This document shows positions 24,752-34,568 of a stretch of 64,000 nt of DNA, piece by piece. Location of the stretch: contig NZ_AP025184.1 in the NCBI RefSeq assembly GCF_020886055.1, positions 248,001 through 312,000 of the forward strand, in the 5' to 3' direction. The DNA is from Flavobacterium ammoniigenes (GTDB taxonomy: Bacteria; Bacteroidota; Bacteroidia; Flavobacteriales; Flavobacteriaceae). The notes below the pieces were generated by a model. It searched no databases. It was not told where the DNA came from and saw only the letters and a program-made list of their open reading frames with translations. Position numbers and translations under genes: made by a program. Position 1 is the first letter of the stretch; every line of letters starts with the position of its first letter.

Positions 24752-25891
24752 TTACTTTTTGCGCTTATCAAATGTAAAATACAAATACAAACTAAGTACA
24801 ATAATTGCAATTTCAAAAACAATTAATGAAGGAATAATTCCGATTGAATCCGCTAAAAATCCAAGCAAAACTGCCGGTATACCAAAACCTACATAACCAA
24901 AAAACATATAACCCGAAACGGCTCTTGCTTTTTGCTCCCCTCCTAAGTCAGCAATAAGCGCTAAACCACCTTGGTAACTAAACCCGTAGGCTGCCAAACC
25001 AATACAGGCAGTACCCATTAATACTATTGGTAAAACTCCTAAATACGATCCTAAAATTACTAGTCCAAATCCAAAAGGGATTATGACAAATCCTAATTTT
25101 AAGCTGGTTTTGGGAGCAAATCGTTTTCTAATAACGGGTTGAAGAAATCCCCCGGTCCAATTAATTAGCACCAAACAAAAACCAGCATAAGCGGTAAGCC
25201 CAAATGTAGCTAGTTGTGTTGGAATTATTGCAATCACAACACCTGTAGTTGCCCAGCAAATAGCAATCGATACATTTATCGGAAAAGATCCTTGAGGAAA
25301 ATAAGGCAATCTGACTAAAGACCCCCCAATTGGCGGTAATTTGGGAAGAAAGAAAGTGAGTAGTAAACCTATAATTGTAATCCCAACTGCAATGAAATAG
25401 GTAAATGGTAAATACGAATAATGAATAAGCAAAGCGATACTCGTCATAAAAGCACCCCCACTAAATCCGATAGCTGTTGCCATTGATGTAGCATTAGCAG
25501 CACGAACAGATGCGCTTGCATCAGAATGAAGTAATTCCGAAATGTAAGCAGTTCCTGTTCCCATGCTCAACGCCAAGGCAACCCCTTGAAAAAAACGAGC
25601 AAAAATTAAGGCATAAATCGTTGGGAAAATAGTAATAATTAAATTGGAACAAAAAGCTAAAAAAAGACTAAAAATCAATACTGGTTTTCGGCCTATTCGA
25701 TCCGAAATACCTCCTAAAAATACATAACTTGGCAGCATCCCCAATATATAAGCTGATAAAACTAATGACGTTTGTCCGTTATTGAATCCAGCTAATTCAG
25801 CATAAGGACGAAATAATGGCATGGACAAATTGACTGCCAATGTAATGAGGAAAAGAGCAAATGAGATAACCGCAGTAGGTTGTAATTTCAT
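24752..25891 (-). CDS. MFS transporter (YnfM-like drug/metabolite exporter type)
   Basis: A 379-residue, 12-helix major facilitator protein. The loop 2-3 signature GGISDRIGRKPVLIFSLFLAF (about residues 60-80), the charged helix-4 region IFARFFQGVALALSMGTGTAYI and a C-terminal half with repeat symmetry (GYMFFGYVGFGIPAVLLGFLADSIG) are clear. These fit the drug:H+ antiporter/YnfM-like groups; the substrate is not deducible. It lies between the oxidase operon and vanZ on the same strand, separated from vanZ by a terminator, so it is its own transcription unit. Confidence 0.85.
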   Translation of the reverse strand: MKLQPTAVISFALFLITLAVNLSMPLFRPYAELAGFNNGQTSLVLSAYILGMLPSYVFLGGISDRIGRKPVLIFSLFLAFCSNLIITIFPTIYALIFARFFQGVALALSMGTGTAYISELLHSDASASVRAANATSMATAIGFSGGAFMTSIALLIHYSYLPFTYFIAVGITIIGLLLTFFLPKLPPIGGSLVRLPYFPQGSFPINVSIAICWATTGVVIAIIPTQLATFGLTAYAGFCLVLINWTGGFLQPVIRKRFAPKTSLKLGFVIIPFGFGLVILGSYLGVLPIVLMGTACIGLAAYGFSYQGGLALIADLGGEQKARAVSGYMFFGYVGFGIPAVLLGFLADSIGIIPSLIVFEIAIIVLSLYLYFTFDKRKK

Positions 25892-25902
25892 ATTTTAATT
25901 AT

Positions 25903-25925
25903 AAAAAAATCCCACCTAAGTGGGA
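25903..25925 (-). terminator. Rho-independent terminator after the gcvH-vanZ unit
   Basis: Minus strand TCCCAC-TTAG-GTGGGA (25925-25910) followed by seven T. It lies 13 bases past the VanZ stop and just upstream of the MFS start. Confidence 0.85.
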
Positions 25926-25938
25926 CTAATTATTTATT

Positions 25939-26322
25939 TTATGACTGATTTTTTCGAATTTGTTTTGCAACAAGAACAAAAAATAAAGCTAGCAATGCTC
26001 CTGTAAAATTTGCCAAAACATCAAAAACATCTCCATTTCTAGTTACTGTAAGTCGGGATTGAAGTATTTCTATTCCGATTCCGAAAAACAAAGAAAAAAA
26101 CACTGCGCCAATTAAAAGCTTAGTTTGATTTTTCTTTTTTACTTGTTTTTTAAAAAATAAAAACCAAAGTATGGTAAATACAAAATGAAAAAAAGAATGG
26201 GCCAATTTATCTAAATTCGGAATGCTAATTGATGGAATATCTGAAGCAGGTGCCAAACAAAAATAGGCGACCACTACTGTCCAGCTGAAGGCAATCCAAA
26301 AATAAAGATTGTTAAGCACCAA
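25939..26322 (-). CDS. VanZ-family membrane protein
   Basis: A 127-residue protein with four helices. The family-typical [21 protein letters not shown] (about residues 38-58) and [37 protein letters not shown] stretch are both present. VanZ proteins are linked to teicoplanin resistance in enterococci, but most members in Gram-negative bacteria have no known function; no resistance role should be assumed. The start overlaps the gcvH stop by 11 bases and both end at one terminator, so it is cotranscribed with gcvH. Confidence 0.85.
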   Translation of the reverse strand: MVLNNLYFWIAFSWTVVVAYFCLAPASDIPSISIPNLDKLAHSFFHFVFTILWFLFFKKQVKKKNQTKLLIGAVFFSLFFGIGIEILQSRLTVTRNGDVFDVLANFTGALLALFFVLVAKQIRKNQS

Positions 26323-26692
26323 TCAATTCTTTGTATGCGTCACTTGAAAGTAATGAATCCACTTCTGCCAAGTCAGATACTTTTACTTTAATCATCCATC
26401 CCGCTCCATAAGGATCAGAATTCACGCTTTCTGGTGCGCTTTCTAATGCATCATTGAATTCAATAATTTCTCCTGACAACGGTAAAAACAAATCAGATAC
26501 TGTTTTAACAGCTTCTACAGTTCCAAAAACCTCATCTTTATCTAGCGTTTGATCTAAAGTTTCTACTTCAACATAAACAATATCTCCCAATTCTTTTTGA
26601 GCGAAATCTGTAATTCCAACGGTAGCAACATCTCCATCGATGCTAACCCATTCGTGATCTTTTGTGTACTTTAAATTTGCAGGTATATTCAT
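26312..26692 (-). CDS. gcvH: Glycine cleavage system H protein
   Basis: A 126-residue lipoyl carrier that shuttles the aminomethyl group between the P, T and L proteins. The lipoylated lysine is Lys63 in [17 protein letters not shown]; the N-terminal [25 protein letters not shown] and C-terminal [14 protein letters not shown] are canonical. The P and T proteins are not in this window. It lies downstream of sprA with a complete promoter of its own in the 83-base gap, so it is not dependent on sprA transcription. Confidence 0.96.
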   Translation of the reverse strand: MNIPANLKYTKDHEWVSIDGDVATVGITDFAQKELGDIVYVEVETLDQTLDKDEVFGTVEAVKTVSDLFLPLSGEIIEFNDALESAPESVNSDPYGAGWMIKVKVSDLAEVDSLLSSDAYKELIGA

Positions 26693-26732
26693 AATATTAG
26701 GTGTGTATAATTAATTATTGAATTTTGAAAAG

Positions 26733-26761
26733 CAAAGGTAGTATCTTCATTTGAAAATCAA
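26733..26761 (-). promoter_or_regulatory. Bacteroidota-type promoter for gcvH-vanZ
   Basis: On the minus strand, TTG at 26761-26759, an 18-base spacer and TACCTTTG at 26740-26733 give both -33 and -7 elements, about 40 bases before the gcvH ATG and past the sprA stop. Confidence 0.6.
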
Positions 26762-26775
26762 ATTAGAATTGGAAA

Positions 26776-29700
26776 TTAATTTCCGAAATTATATCGAAGT
26801 GTAAAACCAGATCGAATATTTGTCAATGGAAAAGTAGTAGACACTACTGCTTTTGAAAATGAATGATCGTAATAAAAAATAGCCGTTAGGTTTTTGCTCA
26901 ACGAATAATCTGCTGTTAGCTTTAACGACCAAATGTTTTGACCGGCAGCCAATTGATTTTTATTATAATCCAAATATCTTACAATAGTTTGATTGTCTCT
27001 TAATGAAACATCTGCTTTTATGTTGATATCACTTTTGATAATTCCGGTTGGATTATCTGCTAAACGCGAAGAGAAAATTACATCCTTAAATCGGTACCCT
27101 AATCCAATTATGTATTCTATACCTTTTACTTCTGTCAATAAATTATTGTCAAAACTCATTGATAATGCTCGGTCTTTTTTAATCTCGGTTAGTACTTTTA
27201 ATGAATTTTTCAACTCAAAATCCATTCGTACTAATGGACTAAATTGTTCTACTAAATTGACGTTGGACATAATGGTTGAGTTTAAAAAATTTCCATTTTT
27301 ATCCAACCCATTTGGGTTTTTATCGAACTCTAAGTTGGAACGAAATGCATTAATCGTATACGATGATCTGTAATTATGTTGGAACGAAACCCGTTTGAAA
27401 TTATTCTTGAAAAATTCGTATCGCATAAAACCATTATATCGAATTGACCAATTGGGCAATGGCATACTTTTAAAAATACCTAATGACGCATCCGTAGCAT
27501 TTGATCCCGAGTAAGCGGCAAGAAAAGCTGGTAACAAAACTGCTTGATTATTTTTTCCAAAACCTAATGGATATCCATCAGTATCTAAATTAGCCGGGTT
27601 TCCGATATCTATACCTTTTGCTATTGCTAAACGATTAGCCACAATAATTCGATTGTCTCTAAAATCGTCAAAAGCAGCTGATGAAACTCCATCGCTTTTG
27701 GTAAAAGAAGTTGAAATAAGTACGGTTGAAATTGAAAATATTCCAGAACTATAGGGCGATCTTGCATTATAATTTCCGTTTTCAATATCATATTGTTCAG
27801 AAAAATTCTCAGAATAGGAACGGTCCATACTCAGGTCAATTTTCAAATCGGGTAGTACATCTACAGTGGCGGTGGCTTTAAAAATAGTATTTTTTACTTG
27901 GGTGAAATTTTGGTTGAAATTCGGATAATTAGTCAACCAACCTCTTTTAGCGGCTTCATAGCGAATGTCATCTTGGCTTCCAAAAATAAAACCCATTGTA
28001 GGTTTTGAAGAACCAAAAAAACCAATACCTGGAGTATAGCCAGGCATGACCGTTCCACTGTTTTGGGTATAATTCATTTGGATGTTTTTCACACCAGTCA
28101 AAACACCAATTAACCCATCCATAAAAGGACTAGATTGGTTTTGTGAATTAGTAGCCTGCACCATTTTTTCTCCTGGTTTTGGAGTGACTAGTTTAGGTCT
28201 TGAGTTGATTTGCGCTTTGGATTTAGTTATACCTAAATAACGATAGAAACTTTCCATGTTAAACGTAGCATTCAAATTATTGGAATTGGCATTTTGGATA
28301 GTGTTCCCCAAATTATAGGAACTACCGTCTATTTCAATTTCAGACAAAGCCTCAGAAGCACGTTGCCAACTGTAATCAGCAGTGTATGAATAATTCGCTT
28401 TTATAAAACCAAAAATTGGGATTTTGTTGATCGGTAATTCATAATTAACCACAAGCTGTTGTTGGTGTTGATTAGGAGTTCCAATATTCCAATAATCATC
28501 CCAAACCGTTAGTTCGTTATTCGAGGAATTATCAGCATTTAAATAACTCTTTACAATATTTCCAGAAGATGCTGAATAATTTAATTTTAATGCTTTGGTA
28601 AGATTGTAATTGAATCCATATTGATAGTTAAATGCATAATTTCTTCTATATAAAGCATCTAAACCAATTCCTTCTACTCCATCTACTTGTCTAAATTGTT
28701 GTCGGTTATATTGTCTAATAATATCTGAATTGAAAGAAATACTAGCCGGTAAAAAATTAAAATTAAAGTCCTGCAGTAATTTCCAATACCCACTTTTTTT
28801 CATAAATGCCATTTTGTTAAATGGCTCCAAAGGTTTTGAATTGAAACTATAGGCAAAATCTACTGAAGTAGTAACTTGTTGATCAGCGTAATCTTCGATT
28901 TCAAAATCATGACGTTGCACTTCATTAATAGATTGCGAAAATGTGAAATTTTCAGGATCATACAAATGGGATTTACTTTGCGGATTTTTTTCTTTACGCA
29001 CCCCAATAAAGTTGATACTTGTTCGTTTTGTATAATCGATAGCACGATTGCGAATATTTGCCTTACTATCAGCATCTGTAGTAGTTGTTAGTAATTGCTT
29101 CAATCGGATATCTTGATTGAATGGATCGTATTCAGGGGTAATAATTTCTTCTCCCACTCCATAATTAAACGGCAAATTAACACCCCATTTTTTGGGCAAT
29201 AACTTTCCTAAGTTAACATTAGTAACAATATTGTATTGCTGAATATCTTCGCGACTTCGTTCATTTGGACCTTGCTCCAAAGCCCCAAAACCAATGGTTG
29301 TTTTCTTTCCTGAAGCAGAAACCGTTACTAAATCAGCCATATTAGAATCGACATTCAGTATCGCTGCCATACCCCCTTTATTGTCCATATCAGCCAAACG
29401 CAATTCATTGAACCAAACCTCTCCTTTAATTCGTCTCGATGTTTCGTTACTTTTTACCCCTACCATCAAGGTTCTAACCAAACCAAAATTAGGATTTCCT
29501 TTGATTCCTAATCGCAATTTATTGGTTTTACTTGCCGCTTTTGGATCTAACTGTTCTTCATTTTGATAGTAAATACCATCTTGAGGCAAAGTCGTTGGAT
29601 CAACTCCCATCGACTGAATTTTTAATTTGGTTAACAACTCTAAAGCGAGATCGATTTGATTTTCATCTGGCCAAACTACCTCAGGACTCAAAGGAGAACA

Positions 29701-32700
29701 ATCTGAATTAGACGATGAAGAGGGTAAAGTTACTTTTAAAGGAATTTCGACTTGGTAGAAGTTTTGGGTAAAATCATTTCCAAAACGAATAAATCCTATC
29801 ATTTGATTGTCTCGAATCGCAATTTCATTAGGCAAAGATTCTGCGTGTAAAAACATTTTTAATTTGTTAAACTGACGCATGTCTACACTAACATTTTTAA
29901 ATACTGCCCTTGAATCTCCAGTTTCTAAACCATCTCCAGATACGCGTAAAGAAAGAGATTGCTCATCTTGATTAATAACAGTATTGTTATTATACAATTG
30001 CTCTCGTACTACTCCTGGAGGGGTGATATAGTTTATTGGACATCTTTCGTTATTTTGCTGAAGATTCACTGCTAATACATCCAAATCGGTTCTGTCATCA
30101 TCTACATTGGTATCTCTTACATCCAATGTATTGGTATACCTTCTCCACTCTCCACGAACTAATTCCAATGCACCAAAACGAACCGTAACAGGATTAGCGA
30201 ATCCTGTCATAAAAAGTCTTATAAATCGAATAGAACGAAAATCGGAAATACTACCTATAGTGTTTTGAGGTTGCGAAACAGGTATTTTAAATTGGATCCA
30301 TCGGGCATCAGTTGTGGATCCATCGGGCAATGTTACTTGTGTATTTCTAATATCGGTCACAAAATTTTGACCTACTTCCATATTGGGTTTCATATCAATG
30401 CCGTATTCATAATACGCATTAATAGTATTCATGGTATTGTCCCGATTGATATCTTCTACATCAGGAAAAGTCGTGGCTCCTCTGTTAGGGGTATCAATAG
30501 AAACAGCTGAGTTTCCATCCGTCCCATTGTAATTTTTATAGCGATCCAATACATTACCAGAAGCATTTAAATAATAATTGTAATCGTCTGCCGCAGGATC
30601 TGTTTCGGTGGCAAAATTAGAATAGGTAGCTGCTTCATCATCATTTTTAAGACCATCTAGACCAATATCTTGATTGGTTCTGTTCGATGGATTGGTATCA
30701 AATGTATAAATTAGTGATTGAGAAGCTGGGACATTTCCCCAAAGTGATCTTGGATTGGCAACAACCTGATCAGGACCTAATCCGTTTTCATACTGTTTTC
30801 TTCCGTCTTTGAGGACATCTTCGGAAATCTCTCCTAAATTGAAATATATTTTTCCTGCATTTGATGGCGTTGTAGCGCCTTTTCCAACATAAGGATCTAA
30901 AACCCAAAATTGAATATATTCGACATTTCCTTGCTCAAAATTGGTGGAGTTAATGGCTCTCATAATCCCCCCAAAATTATCTCTAGGATTAGACGACACT
31001 GCTGAATTGTTATTATAGGGTCCGCGCTCCGAAGGGTAGTAACTCAAATCCAAAGTATTGATTACCTGTGTTTGTCCCTGTGCAATATCCGTTAACGGAT
31101 ATAATTCTTGACTAAAAATCCTTCTTGTTGAATTCAATGAAAGATCGTTGTTTGAAATTCCGCTTGGCTTTTGAGTGTAAAAAACAGGATCTATAGTATA
31201 CCAAGCTAACCTAGCTCTTTTAAATCCATAGGATAAATCATTGGCACTTTCATTGAAATTATACCTGCTTTCAGAATCATTAACTGGGGTAGATGCCAAA
31301 CTCCAAGCTAAGGGAGAACGCATGTCAATAGTAGACTGAGATCCTTCAAAATCATCCACATAAATGGTTGATTCCCCTTGAAATTGATCTGCTTTAGGCG
31401 TATCGGGTTTCAAGAAAGCAATTTCTCCTTTTACAGAAAGATTAGAAGGAACATCGGTATCAATATTGGGCAATTTATTGGCTAACCTGGTTAAAAAAGG
31501 CACCTCTGTTGAAAATGCAGTGTTCACTCCAAAAATGGTATTGTTCACTGATTCCTGTCCAAAACTCGATTTTTGAGTAAATGGTCTCTCGGTCATTTTT
31601 AAAAATGTAGCTCCAACTAGAAACTGATCTGAAATCTTATGCTCTACATTCACCCCCATAAAACGTCGGGTTTGTTGGCCAAAAATAGAATTATTCTCTA
31701 ATGAAACTTCTATAGGTGTATTTGACGCTTGCAGTGAAGGATCTAAAATTTGAACCCTTCCTAATTGATAATTCACACTGTAATCAACACCTTCAACCAA
31801 TATCCTTCCAGCAGCAGAAACCTTTACAGAACCCTGCGGTACATTAAACGCTCCAATTGGAATTCCTTCACCTGTTGATGATTTATACTTTCCTCGTAAT
31901 AAAAATTTATTTTTTTCACTATCCTGTAAAGCAGCTGATTGAGTACTTCGATACAGGTTACTAAAAACATATTTCTTTTGATTGGGGTTGTAGGAATCAA
32001 CACTTTTATAGGATTCGGATGATCCTGGATTTTTTAATTTTGAAAATAATAATTCGCCAAAAGGTTCTTTCACAGTAAAAATAATTCGACCGTTTTGAGC
32101 ATCAATTGTCAAACCAGGCATAAAGTCAAAAAAACCATCTCCGCCAACCTGTGGATCATTATTATAATTTAATTTATCTAAATTGAATACCTTTAATAAA
32201 GGGGTTTCTGCTAATTTATTATCCGGACTTGGATTAACTGGAAAAGGGGAACCTGTAACAGGAGTGATGTAATTTAGTGGAGAAGGATCGGTATACAGAA
32301 TGTTGAATCTAAAGTCTTCTTTTTTCAATTGATAGCCCCCAGGGATTTGATAAATATTTTTCATCATCAAATTCCAAACTGGATTTTTCACATTAGTCAA
32401 GTTGCTTTTCAGCATCTTTAAAATTAAACTTTGTGTAATTACAGCTTGGGTTGCTGGAGTACTTCCTGTTACCAGTGTCGCATCAATTCCATCATTTCCA
32501 AATTCACCCACTTGATATACTTGATCACCAATAGTATATTGATAGGCAACTGCTAATACCTCATCATTAGCTAATTTTTGTTGTAGCGAAATATAACCTA
32601 ACTGAGGATGGAATGTAAATTCATTAGGATTTAACTTTCTTGCATTTTCTAATTTGGAATAATCTTGTCCTTCACGTACTGTAAAATTAAATCCGGCTTG

Positions 32701-33936
32701 TGCCGTTGCCATTTCACGAATATTAGAGTTCAACAATCCCGTACCAGATTTAATTTGATCTGGATCGTAATCGTTATTTTTATTGTCTGAAGGTGAATTT
32801 GGTTGTTGATTAAACATTCCCGATGACGGATCTTTTACTACAACTTCTGCATCTGTAAGCCCGTTTAATTGCGCCTCTCCTAAATCCTGAATGGCAATAA
32901 TATTTCGAATATTATTATTCGTAGTAGTAATTCGATTTTGCCTATTAGTTACCCAAACTTCTATACGATTGATTTGAACTCTACTATTAATAAAAGGGTA
33001 GTTGGAAAGTGCTTTATCGTAATTATTTCGAAAGTATTGGGACAAGAAAAAATGGCGATCACTATCGTAATCCAATGCAAATATTTCGAAATTTTGAATG
33101 GCACCCCCGCCTTCGGCAACAATACTTTTGGTTTGTGATTTTTGTTCAGAGAACACTCCCGTAACCGTAGTTTTTCCAAATTGCAATTTTGTTTTTACCC
33201 CAAATAAACTTTGTGCTCCTCGAATTAAAGTACTATTCAAAGGCATGCTCACATTACCCACTTCAATATTCTGAATAATCGCATCTTCTGAAGCACTATA
33301 CGTTGGGTCATAGGCGATTTTAAATATATTTTGAAACGAAAAAGTAGATTGGGTATCATAATTGGCATTAACACTTAGTCGTTTTCCCACCTTTCCCGTT
33401 AAACCTAAACTAATTCTTTGGTTAAAATCAAATGTAGTTGTTGTACGATTCCTAGGAGAAAAAGAGGGATTGTCTTGCTTGGTATACCGAAGACCTAAAT
33501 CCATTTCTACTGAACCGGTTGGTTTTACATCAATTGTATTCCCTCCAAAAATGGTTTCAAACAATCCTGATTTAACATAATACTTTGGTAATAAATCTTT
33601 TTTGGCCGCTTCTGTTCCTTGTTTTTTACCCTCTACAGCATCTAATTTTTTCCTAAAATAGGAACGCATTGATTCTTTGAGAACCAAACTTTCATATTCT
33701 TTTGGCGTTAAAATAATAGGATAATCAATTGTAAAACCATTAACCGAATTGGTATAAACATAACGGTCCGTTACAGGGTCATAGGTATAGCCCGACAAAA
33801 TACTTTTGGGGTCTTTAATAGTAATTTTACCTATTGAAAACCCTTTTTTAATCGTATCTTGAACTACTGGTGTAACTTGAGCTTGAGCAGCACAAGTGGC
33901 AAATAAAATTAGCAATAGCTTGCAAATTTTATTCAT
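26776..33936 (-). CDS. sprA: SprA, type IX secretion system outer-membrane translocon
   Basis: About 2,386 residues from the ATG at 33936, which starts at the signal peptide (MNKICKLLLILFATCAAQAQ-VTP); a start 8 codons earlier abuts the ruvA stop. SprA is the giant single-chain beta barrel through which type IX cargo crosses the outer membrane; with PorV and a plug protein it secretes gliding adhesins and enzymes in F. johnsoniae. Supporting features are the full-size length, family motifs such as GFTIDYPIILTPKEYE, VDVKPTGSVEMDLGLRY-type repeats, the long Asp/Asn-rich extracellular region and a C-terminal ending TLRYNFGN. It is directly downstream of ruvA and maeB. Confidence 0.95.
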   Translation of the reverse strand: MNKICKLLLILFATCAAQAQVTPVVQDTIKKGFSIGKITIKDPKSILSGYTYDPVTDRYVYTNSVNGFTIDYPIILTPKEYESLVLKESMRSYFRKKLDAVEGKKQGTEAAKKDLLPKYYVKSGLFETIFGGNTIDVKPTGSVEMDLGLRYTKQDNPSFSPRNRTTTTFDFNQRISLGLTGKVGKRLSVNANYDTQSTFSFQNIFKIAYDPTYSASEDAIIQNIEVGNVSMPLNSTLIRGAQSLFGVKTKLQFGKTTVTGVFSEQKSQTKSIVAEGGGAIQNFEIFALDYDSDRHFFLSQYFRNNYDKALSNYPFINSRVQINRIEVWVTNRQNRITTTNNNIRNIIAIQDLGEAQLNGLTDAEVVVKDPSSGMFNQQPNSPSDNKNNDYDPDQIKSGTGLLNSNIREMATAQAGFNFTVREGQDYSKLENARKLNPNEFTFHPQLGYISLQQKLANDEVLAVAYQYTIGDQVYQVGEFGNDGIDATLVTGSTPATQAVITQSLILKMLKSNLTNVKNPVWNLMMKNIYQIPGGYQLKKEDFRFNILYTDPSPLNYITPVTGSPFPVNPSPDNKLAETPLLKVFNLDKLNYNNDPQVGGDGFFDFMPGLTIDAQNGRIIFTVKEPFGELLFSKLKNPGSSESYKSVDSYNPNQKKYVFSNLYRSTQSAALQDSEKNKFLLRGKYKSSTGEGIPIGAFNVPQGSVKVSAAGRILVEGVDYSVNYQLGRVQILDPSLQASNTPIEVSLENNSIFGQQTRRFMGVNVEHKISDQFLVGATFLKMTERPFTQKSSFGQESVNNTIFGVNTAFSTEVPFLTRLANKLPNIDTDVPSNLSVKGEIAFLKPDTPKADQFQGESTIYVDDFEGSQSTIDMRSPLAWSLASTPVNDSESRYNFNESANDLSYGFKRARLAWYTIDPVFYTQKPSGISNNDLSLNSTRRIFSQELYPLTDIAQGQTQVINTLDLSYYPSERGPYNNNSAVSSNPRDNFGGIMRAINSTNFEQGNVEYIQFWVLDPYVGKGATTPSNAGKIYFNLGEISEDVLKDGRKQYENGLGPDQVVANPRSLWGNVPASQSLIYTFDTNPSNRTNQDIGLDGLKNDDEAATYSNFATETDPAADDYNYYLNASGNVLDRYKNYNGTDGNSAVSIDTPNRGATTFPDVEDINRDNTMNTINAYYEYGIDMKPNMEVGQNFVTDIRNTQVTLPDGSTTDARWIQFKIPVSQPQNTIGSISDFRSIRFIRLFMTGFANPVTVRFGALELVRGEWRRYTNTLDVRDTNVDDDRTDLDVLAVNLQQNNERCPINYITPPGVVREQLYNNNTVINQDEQSLSLRVSGDGLETGDSRAVFKNVSVDMRQFNKLKMFLHAESLPNEIAIRDNQMIGFIRFGNDFTQNFYQVEIPLKVTLPSSSSNSDCSPLSPEVVWPDENQIDLALELLTKLKIQSMGVDPTTLPQDGIYYQNEEQLDPKAASKTNKLRLGIKGNPNFGLVRTLMVGVKSNETSRRIKGEVWFNELRLADMDNKGGMAAILNVDSNMADLVTVSASGKKTTIGFGALEQGPNERSREDIQQYNIVTNVNLGKLLPKKWGVNLPFNYGVGEEIITPEYDPFNQDIRLKQLLTTTTDADSKANIRNRAIDYTKRTSINFIGVRKEKNPQSKSHLYDPENFTFSQSINEVQRHDFEIEDYADQQVTTSVDFAYSFNSKPLEPFNKMAFMKKSGYWKLLQDFNFNFLPASISFNSDIIRQYNRQQFRQVDGVEGIGLDALYRRNYAFNYQYGFNYNLTKALKLNYSASSGNIVKSYLNADNSSNNELTVWDDYWNIGTPNQHQQQLVVNYELPINKIPIFGFIKANYSYTADYSWQRASEALSEIEIDGSSYNLGNTIQNANSNNLNATFNMESFYRYLGITKSKAQINSRPKLVTPKPGEKMVQATNSQNQSSPFMDGLIGVLTGVKNIQMNYTQNSGTVMPGYTPGIGFFGSSKPTMGFIFGSQDDIRYEAAKRGWLTNYPNFNQNFTQVKNTIFKATATVDVLPDLKIDLSMDRSYSENFSEQYDIENGNYNARSPYSSGIFSISTVLISTSFTKSDGVSSAAFDDFRDNRIIVANRLAIAKGIDIGNPANLDTDGYPLGFGKNNQAVLLPAFLAAYSGSNATDASLGIFKSMPLPNWSIRYNGFMRYEFFKNNFKRVSFQHNYRSSYTINAFRSNLEFDKNPNGLDKNGNFLNSTIMSNVNLVEQFSPLVRMDFELKNSLKVLTEIKKDRALSMSFDNNLLTEVKGIEYIIGLGYRFKDVIFSSRLADNPTGIIKSDINIKADVSLRDNQTIVRYLDYNKNQLAAGQNIWSLKLTADYSLSKNLTAIFYYDHSFSKAVVSTTFPLTNIRSGFTLRYNFGN

Positions 33937-33960
33937 GAAATTCCCTGTTTCTTTATGCAA

Positions 33961-34542
33961 TTACAAACTTTTTAATGCTTTTTTAATAATCGATTCAACC
34001 GAAGCATCTGGATCTTCTTTGATGATTTTTTCTACTACCTTTTCGGATGTTTTTCGAACAAAACCTAAAACCTCCAAAGCAGATAACGCTTCATCTCTGT
34101 TTGTATTGTTTAATACCATGGAAACTTCATCTAAATCATATAATTTCAAGACTTTGTCTTGTAAATCTAGGATAACTCTCTGGGCCGTTTTGATTCCAAT
34201 TCCTTTTATGGATTGAACCGTGCCTACATCACCTGAGGCAATCGCTTGAATTATTTGTTTAGGTTCTAAAGAAGATAGCATCGTTCTGGCTATACTTGCC
34301 CCGATTCCCGATACTGATAATAACATTTTAAATATTTCACGTTCTGATTTTTCAAAAAATCCAAACAAAGTATGCGCATCTTCTTTGACTTGAAGATAGG
34401 TAAATAATTTGATCTGATCGGAATTGGGAAGTAACGAATACGTATGCAACGAAATGTTGATATGATACCCTACTCCGCCACAATCAATAACAACTTCGGT
34501 CGGGTTTTTTTCAACTAATTTGCCTTGAATATGTGCTATCAT
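33961..34542 (-). CDS. ruvA: Holliday junction DNA helicase subunit RuvA
   Basis: A 193-residue protein that tetramerises on Holliday junctions and recruits RuvB. Domain I (MIAHIQGKLVEKNPTEVVIDCGGVGYHINIS), tandem HhH motifs (LLSVSGIGASIARTMLS; SIKGIGIKTAQRVILDL at about 75-125) and the C-terminal RuvB-contacting helix bundle (ALSALEVLGFVRKTSEKVV) are all present. Its start is 26 bases after the malic enzyme stop and its stop abuts sprA; the three probably form one transcript. ruvB is far away in this window, at 61744-62766, so the pair is split. Confidence 0.95.
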   Translation of the reverse strand: MIAHIQGKLVEKNPTEVVIDCGGVGYHINISLHTYSLLPNSDQIKLFTYLQVKEDAHTLFGFFEKSEREIFKMLLSVSGIGASIARTMLSSLEPKQIIQAIASGDVGTVQSIKGIGIKTAQRVILDLQDKVLKLYDLDEVSMVLNNTNRDEALSALEVLGFVRKTSEKVVEKIIKEDPDASVESIIKKALKSL

Positions 34543-34568
34543 AATTATGTATAGGAATTATCTCTTTG

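Noticed and set aside
25939-26322. Glycopeptide-resistance gene (VanZ)
   Set aside because: It is a family name only; there is no other van gene, and it is cotranscribed with gcvH.
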